This document shows positions 25,496 through 35,364 of a DNA stretch of 64,000 nt, in pieces (the stretch's first letter is position 1; the number at the start of each line of letters is the position of its first letter). The DNA lies in the NCBI GenBank assembly GCA_027698105.1, contig JAQERH010000005.1, positions 1-64,000 of the forward strand, read 5' to 3'. A program made the position numbers and the translations under genes. A model generated the notes under the pieces. The model worked only from the letters and a program-made list of their open reading frames with translations, was not told the DNA's origin and made no database searches. Origin of the DNA: Lachnospiraceae bacterium AM93-12TA (GTDB lineage Bacteria > Bacillota > Clostridia > Lachnospirales > Lachnospiraceae).

Positions 25496-25768
25496 ATAAA
25501 ATAAAGATTCTTTCATCCATGAAAAAAAGAATGCACAGTAGCCCTCTCCTATTCGAATCTCATAAAATGCAGATAGAAATATACATAGTACAAACTCTAT
25601 AGAAAATTCAGAACTTGTATTCTCTGCTAAAGTAATTGCAAAAGGGCTATGGAGTGCAAGGACATATTGTTGATTTTTAAATCCAGTTATGATATAATCG
25701 CCACAATAACAAAGAAACAGGTAGCATCAGTTATGATGTTTTGGTTGTTTTTATGTTATATTTTAGCA
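25496..25768 (+). other. Gene-free right end of island 1
   Basis: About 270 AT-rich bp. Holds a small hairpin (about 25505-25532, ATTCTTTCAT/ATGAAA...AGAAT) after the cassette and the rightward promoter described next. No ORF was supported. Confidence 0.6.
25670..25698 (+). promoter_or_regulatory. Strong rightward promoter at the island's right end
   Basis: TTGATT (25670-25675), 17-bp spacer, TATAAT (25693-25698), pointing out of the island across the right repeat. In the integrated form it has no gene downstream on its strand before nicotinate phosphoribosyltransferase, which is convergent. In an excised circle it would read into the integrase. Confidence 0.65.
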
Positions 25769-26082
25769 TAAGAATATCCCGATGCTGGAGGCTGAGGTGA
25801 CGATGATTCCTCAGACATGGGTTGAGCTTACTGATGACGAGTCTATCAAGAAGATGAACCGTCTTCTGGATCTTCTGGATGCTGACGATGACGTACAGGC
25901 TACCTACCACAACTGGGACGAATAAAGCGAGTGAAACCGAGCGCTGCCCGGACGCAGCAAAGAGGAGTCCGGGATTCCCGATGCGCTGCTTGCAGCAGCA
26001 TTTTTAGAGGAACCCAAGCAAGACCTGTAAGGCCTTGCGCAGGGATACAGACGAGAGATAGGGAAATATAACATAAATAAAG
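25769..26082 (+). repeat. Right boundary repeat of island 1 (attR-like, displaced yebC tail with 127-bp indel)
   Basis: 25769-25918 repeats 18037-18186 and 26042-26082 repeats 18183-18223, all identical by eye. They are separated by 25919-26041, which is absent on the left. GGGA occurs on both sides of the extra segment. The yebC fragment here has no start and would end HNWDE-stop. Confidence 0.85.
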
Positions 26083-26096
26083 AATGTTAGAGAAAA

Positions 26097-26141
26097 ACTC
26101 CTTCCTGAACATTGCAGTGATGTTCGGGAAGGAGTTTTTTT
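26097..26141 (+). terminator. Terminator right of island 1 (native yebC terminator)
   Basis: ACTCCTTCC / GGAAGGAGT stem plus TTTTTTT. It differs at only a few loop positions from the hairpin ahead of the integrase, so the element carries its own version of the host terminator. Confidence 0.8.
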
Positions 26142-26177
26142 GCTATGCCATAGGAAATGGCATTCTATGACATAATA

Positions 26178-27638
26178 TCAGCGGTTATAGTGATAGCTGT
26201 CTAACAGCTGGTTTTTCATGTGCCAGAGCTCGTTGGACAGATCCACATGAACCTCGTGAGGGTTGATCAGACGCCTGGATTCATCCCAGAGCGTATCAAG
26301 CTCCTGACGGCAGTACTCGCGGATCTCCATAACCTTAGGAGACTGGTAGACGCAGACCCCGTCTTTAAAGACAGGAACCAGCAGCTCTCTCATCTCATAG
26401 GAGCCTGGAGCCAGGTGCGTCTTCTTCCAGGTTTCGATTGGATCGAAGAGCAGAAGGGATTTATTCTCATCATAAACTTCGCCTGCCAGACAGATGAGAT
26501 CAGCGATAATCTTGTGGTTCTCCTTATCATAAATTCTGTAAATGGTTTTATTTCCAGGATTTGTTACCTTTTCTGTGTTCTCAGAAAGCTTAATTTTAGG
26601 AATGAATTTTCCTGTGTCCCGATCCAGAACTGCTGCCAGCTTGTAAACTCCGCCGAAGGATGGGCAGTCTTTTGAGGTAATCAGGTTCGTTCCCACGCCC
26701 CAGGAGTTGATGGCAGCTCCCTGGATTTTCAGACTGTCAATCAGATACTCATCCAGATCGTTGGATGCGGAAATAATGGCGTCTGTAAATCCGGCCGCAT
26801 CCAGCATGGCCTTGGCTTTTTTAGACAGATAGGCCAGATCGCCGCTGTCTAAGCGGATACCGTAGCCTTTTAAAGGAATACCGGCTTCGCGCATTTCTGT
26901 AAACACACGGATTGCGTTTGGAATACCAGAGTTTAAGGTGTCATAGGTATCTACCAGGAGAATGCAGGCAGTAGGGTAGAGTTTTGCGTAGGTACGGAAC
27001 GCTGTAAGCTCGTCCGGGAAGCTCATAATCCAGCTGTGGGCATGGGTTCCCTTTACCGGAACATCAAACATCTGGCCGGCCAGCACATTAGAGGTTCCCA
27101 CACAGCCGCCGATCATGGCAGCTCTGGCTCCGTAAATGCCTGCATCAGGTCCCTGAGCCCGGCGGAGGCCAAATTCCATAATGCCATCTCCCTGAGCAGC
27201 CTGAACGACACGGGAAGTTTTGGTTGCAATCAGGCTCTGGTGGTTGATGATATTTAAAATGGCAGTCTCCACCAGCTGAGCCTGCATAATCGGAGCGATT
27301 ACCTTTACAACTGGTTCTCTTGGGAACATAACTGTGCCCTCCGGAATAGCGTAGATATCGCCAGTAAATTTAAAATTGCGCAGGTAATCGAGAAAATCTT
27401 CTGTGAAAAGTCCCACGCCTCTGAGATATTCAACATCCTCCTCTGAAAAATGGAGATTTTTAATATATTCAATAACCTGCTCCAGGCCTGCGCAGACAGC
27501 AAAGCCGTTTCCATCCGGGTTGCTTCTGTAAAAGGCATCAAAAATGACAGTTTCATTGGCATCCTTCTCGTGAAAATAGCCCTGCATCATTGTAAGCTCG
27601 TACAGGTCTGTCAGTAAAGTAAGATTTCGTGGCTCCAT
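26178..27638 (-). CDS. pncB: Nicotinate phosphoribosyltransferase
   Basis: A 486-aa NAD-salvage enzyme making nicotinate mononucleotide from nicotinate and PRPP with ATP. Seen: LLTDLYELTMMQGY at the N-terminus, the KGTHAHSWIMSF phosphoribosyl-site region and RLDSGDLAYL near residue 264, all typical of the family. The ATG follows AAGGAGAAGGAT. Leftward, alone, and convergent with island 1. Confidence 0.93.
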   Translation of the reverse strand: MEPRNLTLLTDLYELTMMQGYFHEKDANETVIFDAFYRSNPDGNGFAVCAGLEQVIEYIKNLHFSEEDVEYLRGVGLFTEDFLDYLRNFKFTGDIYAIPEGTVMFPREPVVKVIAPIMQAQLVETAILNIINHQSLIATKTSRVVQAAQGDGIMEFGLRRAQGPDAGIYGARAAMIGGCVGTSNVLAGQMFDVPVKGTHAHSWIMSFPDELTAFRTYAKLYPTACILLVDTYDTLNSGIPNAIRVFTEMREAGIPLKGYGIRLDSGDLAYLSKKAKAMLDAAGFTDAIISASNDLDEYLIDSLKIQGAAINSWGVGTNLITSKDCPSFGGVYKLAAVLDRDTGKFIPKIKLSENTEKVTNPGNKTIYRIYDKENHKIIADLICLAGEVYDENKSLLLFDPIETWKKTHLAPGSYEMRELLVPVFKDGVCVYQSPKVMEIREYCRQELDTLWDESRRLINPHEVHVDLSNELWHMKNQLLDSYHYNR

Positions 27639-27830
27639 ATCCTTCTCCTTGTAAAAATAGTTGTATGTTTGTATTAATTGGGTAAAAGTATACCATAAAA
27701 GCAGTAAAAGGGGAAATGAATTGATAAAAAAATAACATTTAGCGGCTGAGGGGCTTTTTCATCCTTCTATGGAATTTCAAGCCTGCCTATGGTAAAATAT
27801 CAGAAGATGGAAAGAGAAAACGGAGGATGT

Positions 27831-29435
27831 ATGTATACAATAGTAGTTGCAGATGATGAAGAGGAGTTAAGAAGAGCGATTATCCGGAGGATTAACTGGG
27901 AGGAAATCGGATTTCAGGTAGTGGGAGAAGCAGAGAATGGGGTGGAGGCTCTGGAGCTGGTCAGTGAGAAGGAGCCGGATCTGCTGCTTACAGATATCAG
28001 GATGCCGTTTATTTCCGGCGTGGAGCTGGCCAGGCAGGTGCGGGAAATCCGCCCGGCCACGCAGATTGCATTTTTGAGTGGATTTGACGATTTTTCCTAT
28101 GCTCAGCAGGCGATCCAGTATAATATTATCAGCTATATGCTGAAGCCTATATCCATGGCAGATTTAACGGAGAATCTGATTCAGATTAAACAGAAGATTG
28201 ATCATTTATTCTCAGAGTTTGCCCAGAGAAGAAAAAACGAGCTGGGAATTTCAGAATTTTTGCTTCCTCTGCTGCTTGACAGCTTTCAGACAAACTTCAG
28301 CCCGGAAAGAGAGGAACGGCTCTGCAGCCAGGCCAAAGCCTGCGGCATGATACGGCCGGAGAGTGAAAACATCCGCTATCTGGTGATATCGGTCGCTTTC
28401 TGGGATGAAAATGGAACCAACTGTACCGATCACAGCCATGTGCATTCCATTGACAGTATTTTAAAGAAATATATTAAATATGAAAGCTTCTTTCTGGAGG
28501 ATCGGATTGTGTCCGTATTATGGGCTACACCTGCCTCTTTTGACAAGTATCTCCATATTCTGGCAGACGATATTGTTCAGAGTTCTGACCGTATTCTGAA
28601 CCTGAAGTGCAGCGTGGGAGCCAGCCGGATCTTAAACGGCTTTTCAGAGCTTTCAGAAGGATACAGAGACGCAGTAAACGCCATGCGGTACGCCAGCAGA
28701 AGCAAAAAGGGGGGAGTCCGGTATATTACGGATGAGGAACCGTTTTCAGGCGTAGATATGGACTATGTGATGAAGGTGGTGGCCAGCATCGAAGAAAAAA
28801 TCCGGGGGGGATCCAGAGAGGAGCTGGAGGAGTATCTGTGGGAGGTATTCAGCCATCTGAGGGATGAGAACAACTCCAGGGAAAAGGTCAACTTTATGCT
28901 GGTAGAGATATTATCCTGTGTCTGCCGGATTATGTATTCTGTATCAGCTGAGTCAGACGCGGCGGCCCTGAAATCAGATCCCTTTATGCAGCAGATGGTC
29001 TTTTTAGACAGCTCTCTAAAGGATGCGGCAGATCATTTTGTCAATTTCTGCATGACAGCCAGGGACAGGATTTCAGAGCAGAAGACAAAGAGCAGCATGG
29101 ATATCTGCGACAAGGCGATCAGGCATATTGAAGATAACTATTTTAAAGCAGATCTTTCCCTGATGTCAGCCAGCACGGAGATTGGCGTCAGCCCTAATTA
29201 CCTCAGTTCTCTGATTAAAAAGAGAACAGGAAAGAGTTTTGTGGATTATCTGACACAGAAGAGAATGGAGGCGGCAAAAACCCTGCTTCTCAACACAGCC
29301 ATGAAAATTAAGGAGGTTTCTGAAACCTGCGGCTACAATGATCAGCACTATTTCAGCTACTGCTTTAAAAAATATGAGGGAGTGTCGCCGAATATGCTGC
29401 GCCGGCGGCTCAGCCAAGGAGAAACGCAGGCATGA
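27831..29435 (+). CDS. YesN-type response regulator (REC + AraC HTH)
   Basis: A 534-aa regulator. The receiver domain (about residues 3-120) has the acidic pocket ADDEEE and phospho-acceptor Asp in LLLTDIRMP near 56. A long middle region follows, then a C-terminal AraC-type double HTH (about 430-530; ASTEIGVSPNYLSSLIKKRTG and YNDQHYFSYCFKKYEGVSPN). The start is ATG at 27831 behind CGGAGGATGT; the frame's earlier ATG (27789) has no site. It overlaps the kinase by 4 bp and probably activates the adjacent sugar ABC operon. Confidence 0.92.
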   Translation: MYTIVVADDEEELRRAIIRRINWEEIGFQVVGEAENGVEALELVSEKEPDLLLTDIRMPFISGVELARQVREIRPATQIAFLSGFDDFSYAQQAIQYNIISYMLKPISMADLTENLIQIKQKIDHLFSEFAQRRKNELGISEFLLPLLLDSFQTNFSPEREERLCSQAKACGMIRPESENIRYLVISVAFWDENGTNCTDHSHVHSIDSILKKYIKYESFFLEDRIVSVLWATPASFDKYLHILADDIVQSSDRILNLKCSVGASRILNGFSELSEGYRDAVNAMRYASRSKKGGVRYITDEEPFSGVDMDYVMKVVASIEEKIRGGSREELEEYLWEVFSHLRDENNSREKVNFMLVEILSCVCRIMYSVSAESDAAALKSDPFMQQMVFLDSSLKDAADHFVNFCMTARDRISEQKTKSSMDICDKAIRHIEDNYFKADLSLMSASTEIGVSPNYLSSLIKKRTGKSFVDYLTQKRMEAAKTLLLNTAMKIKEVSETCGYNDQHYFSYCFKKYEGVSPNMLRRRLSQGETQA

Positions 29436-31192
29436 GCAGAAAACGGGGAGAGGAGTATAGACGGATGAAAGGGAAAGACCGGGAGATAGGCCTTACCAGT
29501 TCGGGGATCATGACGATTCTGGTAGTATCTATGGTAGCGTTCTCGCTTTTAGCAGGAATTGTGGTGTTTGCTACAACCTACCGGGCTTCTATGATTCAGA
29601 ATGTTAAAACATCCAGCGATCAGGCAGCTGTCCAGGTAGAGAGGATTGTCAATAACTACATGGACGATATCGGCAAATCGTTAAAGCTGATCGAGGAATT
29701 TTTTCTGGAGGAAGCTCCGGTTCGGGATGTAGATTTGAATCATATGGCAGATATCCGTTCCGATGTGACGGCTATTACCAGCTATGATCCGGACACAGGG
29801 GAATTGACAGGAGCCTGGACAGGGAACAAGACATTTAAGAAGGATGCTCTTGCCAATCTTTCTTTTAATAAAGAAGAGATGCCTGAGATAGGGGAGATGA
29901 TTATATCCAGGCCCCATGTGGAGAGTCTTCTTCTGAATGAGTATCCCTGGGTGGTGTCTATCTCCACCAGAATCCGGGAAAAAGATGGGACAGAGCGGAT
30001 TGTAGTGCTGGATTCCCGCTTTTCCCAGATTGCCAGCTATGTAGACACGGTAGGTGTGGGAAACCACGGATACTGCTTTATTATGGATCAGGATGGAACC
30101 ATTATCTATCATCCTCAGCAGCAGCTGATTTTTGCAGGGCTGAAAAAGGAGGATACAGAGAAAATGACAGCCAGGCCGGACGGAAGCTATGAGGAGAACG
30201 GCCTTATTTATACTATCCGGACCAGGGAAGGAAGCTCCTGGCGTATTGCAGCAGTCAGCTTTGTGGATGAGCTGGTGGAAGAACGGCTGAAGGATTGTCT
30301 GGTTCTGTTAGCGGCACTGCTTCTGATTGTGCTGGCGGCCACTATTATCAGCAGTATTGTTTTGTCCCGATATATTTCCAGGCCGATTCACAGTCTGAAT
30401 CAGGCAATGGGAGAGTTTGAGGCCAATGCAGAGGGTTTTTCCTATGAACCGGTTTATGGAAGCCGGGAGGTGACATCTCTTTCCAATGCTTTTGGACACC
30501 TTGTAATCAGGATTCAGGAGCTGATGAACCAGGTGAGGAATGAGGAGATCGTGCTGAGAAAGACGGAGCTTCGGGCTCTCCAGGCTCAGATCAATCCGCA
30601 TTTTCTTTATAATACGCTGGATTCAATTGCCTGGATGTGCGAGGAAGGCAGAACCAAGGATGCGGTAGAGATGGTAAATGCCCTGGCCCGGCTGTTCCGG
30701 ATCAGCATCAGCAAGGGACATGAACTGATTCCGGTGGAGAAAGAGGTAGAGCACGCCAAGAGCTATCTTCAGATTCAAAAATTCCGCTACAAAAACCAGT
30801 TTCAGTACAGCTTTGATGTGCAGGAGAGCTGCCTTCACTATTACTGCAACAAGATTACACTTCAGCCTATTATTGAAAATGCGATTTATCATGGCCTGAA
30901 CAGGATGATTGACGAAGGGTTTATTGAGATTAAAATTTTCGAGGACGGCGGCGATGTAGTATTTACTGTGGAGGATAATGGAGTCGGTATGACCAAGGAG
31001 CAGTGCGAGAGCATTCTCCACAAAGAAGTAAAGGGACAGACTGGCGGAATCGGTATTAAAAATGTAAATGACAGGGTGAAAATTTACTTTGGAGAACAGT
31101 ACGGAATGAAGATAGAAAGTGAGCTGGATGAGGGAACGAAGGTTTCTATCCGCATGCCAAAGCTGGAGGAGGACTCATATGAAGCACGCTAG
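29432..31192 (+). CDS. YesM-type sensor histidine kinase
   Basis: A 586-aa membrane kinase. TM1 (about residues 20-46), an extracellular Cache-like sensor (about 50-285), TM2 (about 290-315), a HAMP domain, a His_kinase domain with phospho-acceptor His in QINPHFLYNTLD (near 390), and an HATPase with QPIIENAIYHGL (N box) and EDNGVGMT (G1). It partners the upstream regulator (ATGA overlap) and probably a periplasmic binding protein encoded directly downstream. Confidence 0.92.
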   Translation: MSRKRGEEYRRMKGKDREIGLTSSGIMTILVVSMVAFSLLAGIVVFATTYRASMIQNVKTSSDQAAVQVERIVNNYMDDIGKSLKLIEEFFLEEAPVRDVDLNHMADIRSDVTAITSYDPDTGELTGAWTGNKTFKKDALANLSFNKEEMPEIGEMIISRPHVESLLLNEYPWVVSISTRIREKDGTERIVVLDSRFSQIASYVDTVGVGNHGYCFIMDQDGTIIYHPQQQLIFAGLKKEDTEKMTARPDGSYEENGLIYTIRTREGSSWRIAAVSFVDELVEERLKDCLVLLAALLLIVLAATIISSIVLSRYISRPIHSLNQAMGEFEANAEGFSYEPVYGSREVTSLSNAFGHLVIRIQELMNQVRNEEIVLRKTELRALQAQINPHFLYNTLDSIAWMCEEGRTKDAVEMVNALARLFRISISKGHELIPVEKEVEHAKSYLQIQKFRYKNQFQYSFDVQESCLHYYCNKITLQPIIENAIYHGLNRMIDEGFIEIKIFEDGGDVVFTVEDNGVGMTKEQCESILHKEVKGQTGGIGIKNVNDRVKIYFGEQYGMKIESELDEGTKVSIRMPKLEEDSYEAR

Positions 31193-32156
31193 GAAAAGGA
31201 AAACCGTCTTTCTTCTCCTGCTTGCTGTGACCGCGGCTCTTTTGGGCGGAGCCGCCGCCATGCAGCGCCGCGGACAGGAGAGATACCAGGTTGCAATGAT
31301 TGTAAAATCGACAGAATCAGCCTTTTTTAAGTCTGTTTTTTCTGGGGCCGGTGCTGCTGCGACAGAATATAATATTGCCCTGACAACAGCAGGCGCCCAG
31401 TCAGAGGAGGACTATGAAGGCCAGAATGAGATAATACGGAATGCTGTGGAGAAAGGGGCAGATGCCCTGGTTATTTCAGCTGTAGACTATGAAAAGAATG
31501 CAGAGGCAGTAGACTGGGCTGCGCAGAGGGGGATTCCTTCTGTAATTATTGACAGTGATGTGAACAGCAGCACAGTGAAAATTCGGATTGGCACGGACAA
31601 CAAGGAAGCGGGGCGGATGGCAGCCAGGGCGGTTCTGGATGAGACGAAAGGAGAGCTGTGCATCGGCATTGTGAATTTTGACAAGCATACGGCCAATGGA
31701 CAGGAGAGAGAACGGGGATTTAGGGAAGAGGCAGAAAAAGACAGCCGGGTTAAGGAGATTGTGACGATTAACGTGGCTTCTACTACAGAGGAGGCCAGAG
31801 CAGCGGCCAGGGAGCTGATTCTGACTCATCCGGAGATCAATGTGATTGCTACGTTTAATGAGTGGACCAGTCTGGGGGTAGGCTGGGCTATCAGGGATCT
31901 GGAAAAAAAGGATGAGATATTTGTCGCTGCCTTTGACAGCAACGCTGTATCAGTTGGAATGCTGGAGACAGGTGAGGTAGATGCCCTGATTGTCCAGAAC
32001 CCCTATGCCATGGGCTATTTGGGAGTGGAGAAGGCCTGGGAAATTCTGACAGGCCGCAAGGGAAAGGAAAAACAGATTGATACAGATACGACAACTGTAA
32101 CAAGGGAAAATATGTTTCTGGAAGAATATCAGAAAATTTTATTCCTGTTCGACTGA
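31179..32156 (+). CDS. Membrane-anchored periplasmic sugar-binding protein (sensor partner)
   Basis: A 325-aa PBP1/LacI-type solute-binding protein. A basic N-terminus and hydrophobic segment (about residues 8-25) lack a lipobox Cys, so it is a signal anchor or simple signal peptide. The ligand-binding domain then follows (QVAMIVKSTESAFFKS, VISAVDYEKNAEAVDWAAQR, AAFDSNAVSVGMLETGEVDA). It starts inside the kinase gene behind GGAGGAGG. In this layout such proteins present the bound sugar to the kinase sensor rather than to a transporter; inference from position. Confidence 0.85.
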   Translation: MKHARKRKTVFLLLLAVTAALLGGAAAMQRRGQERYQVAMIVKSTESAFFKSVFSGAGAAATEYNIALTTAGAQSEEDYEGQNEIIRNAVEKGADALVISAVDYEKNAEAVDWAAQRGIPSVIIDSDVNSSTVKIRIGTDNKEAGRMAARAVLDETKGELCIGIVNFDKHTANGQERERGFREEAEKDSRVKEIVTINVASTTEEARAAARELILTHPEINVIATFNEWTSLGVGWAIRDLEKKDEIFVAAFDSNAVSVGMLETGEVDALIVQNPYAMGYLGVEKAWEILTGRKGKEKQIDTDTTTVTRENMFLEEYQKILFLFD

Positions 32157-32230
32157 CGGGCCGCAAAGCGTTTGGCGAAGTATACAAGAAAAGGTGGGAA
32201 AATCAACAGGAGAATTGAAATTTGTACAAG

Positions 32231-32276
32231 TTTTGTTGATTATTCTATGTACTTTTGTTGAAAAAAACTCTATAAT
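32231..32276 (+). promoter_or_regulatory. Regulated promoter of the sugar ABC operon
   Basis: TATAAT at 32271-32276 with no good -35. Two direct repeats TTTTGTTGA at 32231-32239 and 32253-32261 are 22 bp apart, each preceded by TGTAC a few bases upstream. Direct repeats two helical turns apart and touching the -35 are the usual site layout for AraC-type activators such as the YesN-like protein encoded upstream. Confidence 0.6.
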
Positions 32277-32346
32277 CACTTATGAAAGATATGTGGAATA
32301 CACATACAAATAAAGTTTAATTACAAAACGGGAGGATGATGTAATT

Positions 32347-33603
32347 ATGAAGAAAAGATTTCTTGCACTCACTATGGCGTCTTTAATGGCATTCAGCATG
32401 GTAGGATGCTCCGGCGGCAACAAAGAGGCTGCTGACACAACTGCAGCAAACGGCGAGACACAGGCAGCTGGTGAAGAGACAGCTAAAAAGTCTGATTTAA
32501 ATGTAGGTGTATTCTACTACACATACAGCGATACATATATCACAAGCGTTCGTACAGCTCTTGACGCAGCTCTTACAGAGGCTGGTGTTAAGTTCCAGGA
32601 TTTTGATGGAAACAGCAACCAGACAACACAGAATGAGCAGATCGATACAGCTATCGCTCAGGGTGTTAATCTCTTAGTTGTAAACATTGTTACATCCGGT
32701 TCTGTAGACGCTTCCCAGGCTATCGTAGATAAGGCTAAGGCAGCTGATATCCCGGTTATCTTCTTCAACCGTGCAGTTGAGACTGACGAGGATGAGGGCA
32801 AGGTACTTGGAAGCTATGAGAAGTGTGCATTCGTAGGAACAGATGCTCCTGAGGCTGGACATATGCAGGGACAGTTAATCGGTGAGTACCTGGTTGAGAA
32901 CTACGACACAGTTGACTTAAACGGCGACGGAAAGATCAGCTACGCTATGTTCATGGGACAGCTTGGAAACGTAGAGGCTATCTACCGTACACAGTTCGGC
33001 GTAGAGGATGCAAACAAGGTTCTTGAGGAGGCTGGAAAGCCGGCTCTGGAGTACTTCGACCCGTCCAATACTGACTGCTACCAGGTAGACCAGGATGGAA
33101 ACTGGAGTGCTACAGCAGCTAACAACTACATGGTAACAAACCTGGCTCAGTACAATGAGGCTAACGGCAACATGATCGAGCTGGTTATCTGCAATAACGA
33201 CGGTATGGCAGAGGGTGCTATCTCCGCTCTGAACGATAAGGGATACAACCTTGGAACAGCAGACAGCAAGACAATTCCGGTATTCGGCGTTGACGCTACA
33301 GATGCTGCTAAGCAGTACATTGCAGACGGCAAGATGACAGGTACTATCAAGCAGGATGCAGAGGGTATGGCAGACGGTATCGCTTACCTGGTAAACAACG
33401 TAGCAGAGGGTAAGGAAGTTATGGCTGATACAGACGACTTCAACAAGTCTGAGACAGTAACTAACAAGATTTACATTCCATACGCTACATACACAGGCGA
33501 GGAAGGTGCAGCAGCTGAGGAGACAGAAGCAGCTGAGGAAGCAGCAGAAGAGTCCACAGAGGCAGCTGAGGAGATAACAGCAGCTGAGACAGAGGCTGAG
33601 TAA
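32347..33603 (+). CDS. mglB: Galactose/methyl-galactoside-type ABC substrate-binding lipoprotein
   Basis: A 418-aa lipoprotein. Signal peptide with lipobox ending MVGC (Cys about residue 22), then a PBP1-fold sugar-binding domain (about 55-385; NVGVFYYTYSDTYI, FGVDATDAAKQYIADGKMTG). Length and sequence fit the MglB/galactose-binding family, but the true sugar cannot be fixed. The tail (about 388-418) is a low-complexity Ala/Glu run. Codon choice is strongly biased, suggesting high expression. The start follows GGGAGGATG. Confidence 0.88.
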   Translation: MKKRFLALTMASLMAFSMVGCSGGNKEAADTTAANGETQAAGEETAKKSDLNVGVFYYTYSDTYITSVRTALDAALTEAGVKFQDFDGNSNQTTQNEQIDTAIAQGVNLLVVNIVTSGSVDASQAIVDKAKAADIPVIFFNRAVETDEDEGKVLGSYEKCAFVGTDAPEAGHMQGQLIGEYLVENYDTVDLNGDGKISYAMFMGQLGNVEAIYRTQFGVEDANKVLEEAGKPALEYFDPSNTDCYQVDQDGNWSATAANNYMVTNLAQYNEANGNMIELVICNNDGMAEGAISALNDKGYNLGTADSKTIPVFGVDATDAAKQYIADGKMTGTIKQDAEGMADGIAYLVNNVAEGKEVMADTDDFNKSETVTNKIYIPYATYTGEEGAAAEETEAAEEAAEESTEAAEEITAAETEAE

Positions 33604-33623
33604 TTTGTAAATTTGAATAAAGT

Positions 33624-33655
33624 GAAAGCGGCTGTCGGCTGGCGGCAGCCGCTTT
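33624..33655 (+). terminator. Intra-operon hairpin after mglB
   Basis: GAAAGCGGCTG / CAGCCGCTTTC stem with little T-tail. Probably a partial terminator or mRNA-stabilising end that keeps binding-protein mRNA above that of the ATPase and permease. Confidence 0.65.
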
Positions 33656-33851
33656 CCTTGTGCTTAAAATGTAAGCAGGGGAAGCATAGGGCAGTGAAGG
33701 CTGCTCCGGCAGGCTGCAAGGTCTGCAAAAAACGAAGTGATCGGAAAAAGGGGAAGAGAATCTGCAGATGATAATATGCTGCGGTGTTTCACCTGGATTG
33801 GTACGGAATTTGACCGGGCACATTCCAGGAAATGAAAGGAGGAAATGAGTT

Positions 33852-35348
33852 ATGGGACAGGAAGTTTTACTCGAGATGAAAAACATCACTAAAGAGTTTC
33901 CTGGCGTTAAAGCTCTCAATCAAGTTTCTCTGACTGTCAAAAAAGGAACAGTACACGCTCTGATGGGTGAAAACGGAGCAGGTAAATCTACACTGATGAA
34001 ATGCCTCTTCGGTATGTACAGCAAAGACGGCGGTCAGATTTTCCTGGAAGGAAAAGAAGTAAATTTCAAAAATTCCAAGGAGGCCCTGGAAAACGGTGTT
34101 GCCATGGTACACCAGGAGTTAAACCAGGCGTTAAAGAGAAATGTTATGGATAATATCTGGCTGGGACGTTATCCAAAAGTCGGCGGAGTCATGATCGATG
34201 AAAAGAAGATGTACGAAGACACAAGAGAAGTCTTCCAGGAGCTTGGCATTGATGTAGATCCGAGACGTATTATGAGTACCATGCCTGTTTCACAGAGACA
34301 GATGGCGGAGATTGCCAAGGCAGTTTCCTTTAATTCTAAGATCATTGTATTTGACGAGCCTACGTCTTCTCTTAATGAACAGGAAGTAGAGCACTTATTC
34401 AAGATTATTAACATGCTCCGTGACAAGGGCTGCGGAATCATCTATATCTCCCATAAGATGGCAGAGATTCTGCGGATTGCCGATGAAGTTACGGTTATGC
34501 GTGACGGCACATGGATTGCCACAAAACCGGCGAAAGATCTGACGACAGAAGAGATTATTAAGCTGATGGTTGGACGTGAGCTGAGCAATCAGTTCCCGCC
34601 AAAGACAAATAAGCCAGGAGAGGTTGCCCTGGAGGTAGAGGGACTGACAGCCCAGTACTCCCTTTTAAAGGATGTATCCTTTAAGGTGAGGAGAGGCGAA
34701 ATCGTAGGTCTGGCAGGTCTGGATGGCAGCGGCCGTACAGAAACGCTGGAAAATATTTTCGGTATCGCAACGAGAAAGTCAGGAACCATTAAATTAGACG
34801 GAAAGCAGGTATTGAACCGAAATGCCAGAGAATCCATTAAGAATGGCTTTGCCATGCTGACAGAAGAGCGCCGCGCAACCGGTATCTTCGGAATTCTGAA
34901 CATCAGGGAAAATACCGTTATATCAAGCCTTAAAAAGCATAGAAAGGGTATTGCCTTAAGTGAGAAGTCCATGCGGGCTGACACAGACTGGTCCATTAAG
35001 GCAATGCGGACCAAAACGCCTACACAGGAGACGAAAATCAGAAGCCTTTCCGGCGGTAACCAGCAGAAGGTTATTCTGGGAAGATGGCTTTTAACAGAGC
35101 CTGAAGTTCTGCTTTTGGATGAGCCGACACGAGGCATCGATGTAGGTGCAAAGTATGAAATCTACCAGTTAATCATCGACCTTGCAAACAAGGGCAAGAT
35201 TGTTATGATGGTATCCTCAGAGATGCCTGAACTTCTCGGTGTGTGCGACAGAATTCTTGTTATGTCCGGCGGACGTCTGGCAGGCGAGGTTGACGCAAAG
35301 AATACCACACAGGAAGAGATTATGACACTTGCTGCAAAATACGTGTAG
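33852..35348 (+). CDS. mglA: Sugar ABC transporter ATP-binding protein
   Basis: A 498-aa double ABC protein. The first domain has Walker [10 protein letters not shown] (near 37) and the Walker B region [10 protein letters not shown]; its signature is degenerate (PVSQRQMAE). The second has the relaxed Walker [10 protein letters not shown], signature LSGGNQQK and [15 protein letters not shown]. This asymmetry is standard for MglA/RbsA. The ATG follows AAAGGAGG. It forms a transporter with the flanking binding protein and permease. Confidence 0.92.
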   Translation: MGQEVLLEMKNITKEFPGVKALNQVSLTVKKGTVHALMGENGAGKSTLMKCLFGMYSKDGGQIFLEGKEVNFKNSKEALENGVAMVHQELNQALKRNVMDNIWLGRYPKVGGVMIDEKKMYEDTREVFQELGIDVDPRRIMSTMPVSQRQMAEIAKAVSFNSKIIVFDEPTSSLNEQEVEHLFKIINMLRDKGCGIIYISHKMAEILRIADEVTVMRDGTWIATKPAKDLTTEEIIKLMVGRELSNQFPPKTNKPGEVALEVEGLTAQYSLLKDVSFKVRRGEIVGLAGLDGSGRTETLENIFGIATRKSGTIKLDGKQVLNRNARESIKNGFAMLTEERRATGIFGILNIRENTVISSLKKHRKGIALSEKSMRADTDWSIKAMRTKTPTQETKIRSLSGGNQQKVILGRWLLTEPEVLLLDEPTRGIDVGAKYEIYQLIIDLANKGKIVMMVSSEMPELLGVCDRILVMSGGRLAGEVDAKNTTQEEIMTLAAKYV

Positions 35349-35364
35349 AGGAGGTTTTGGTCAG

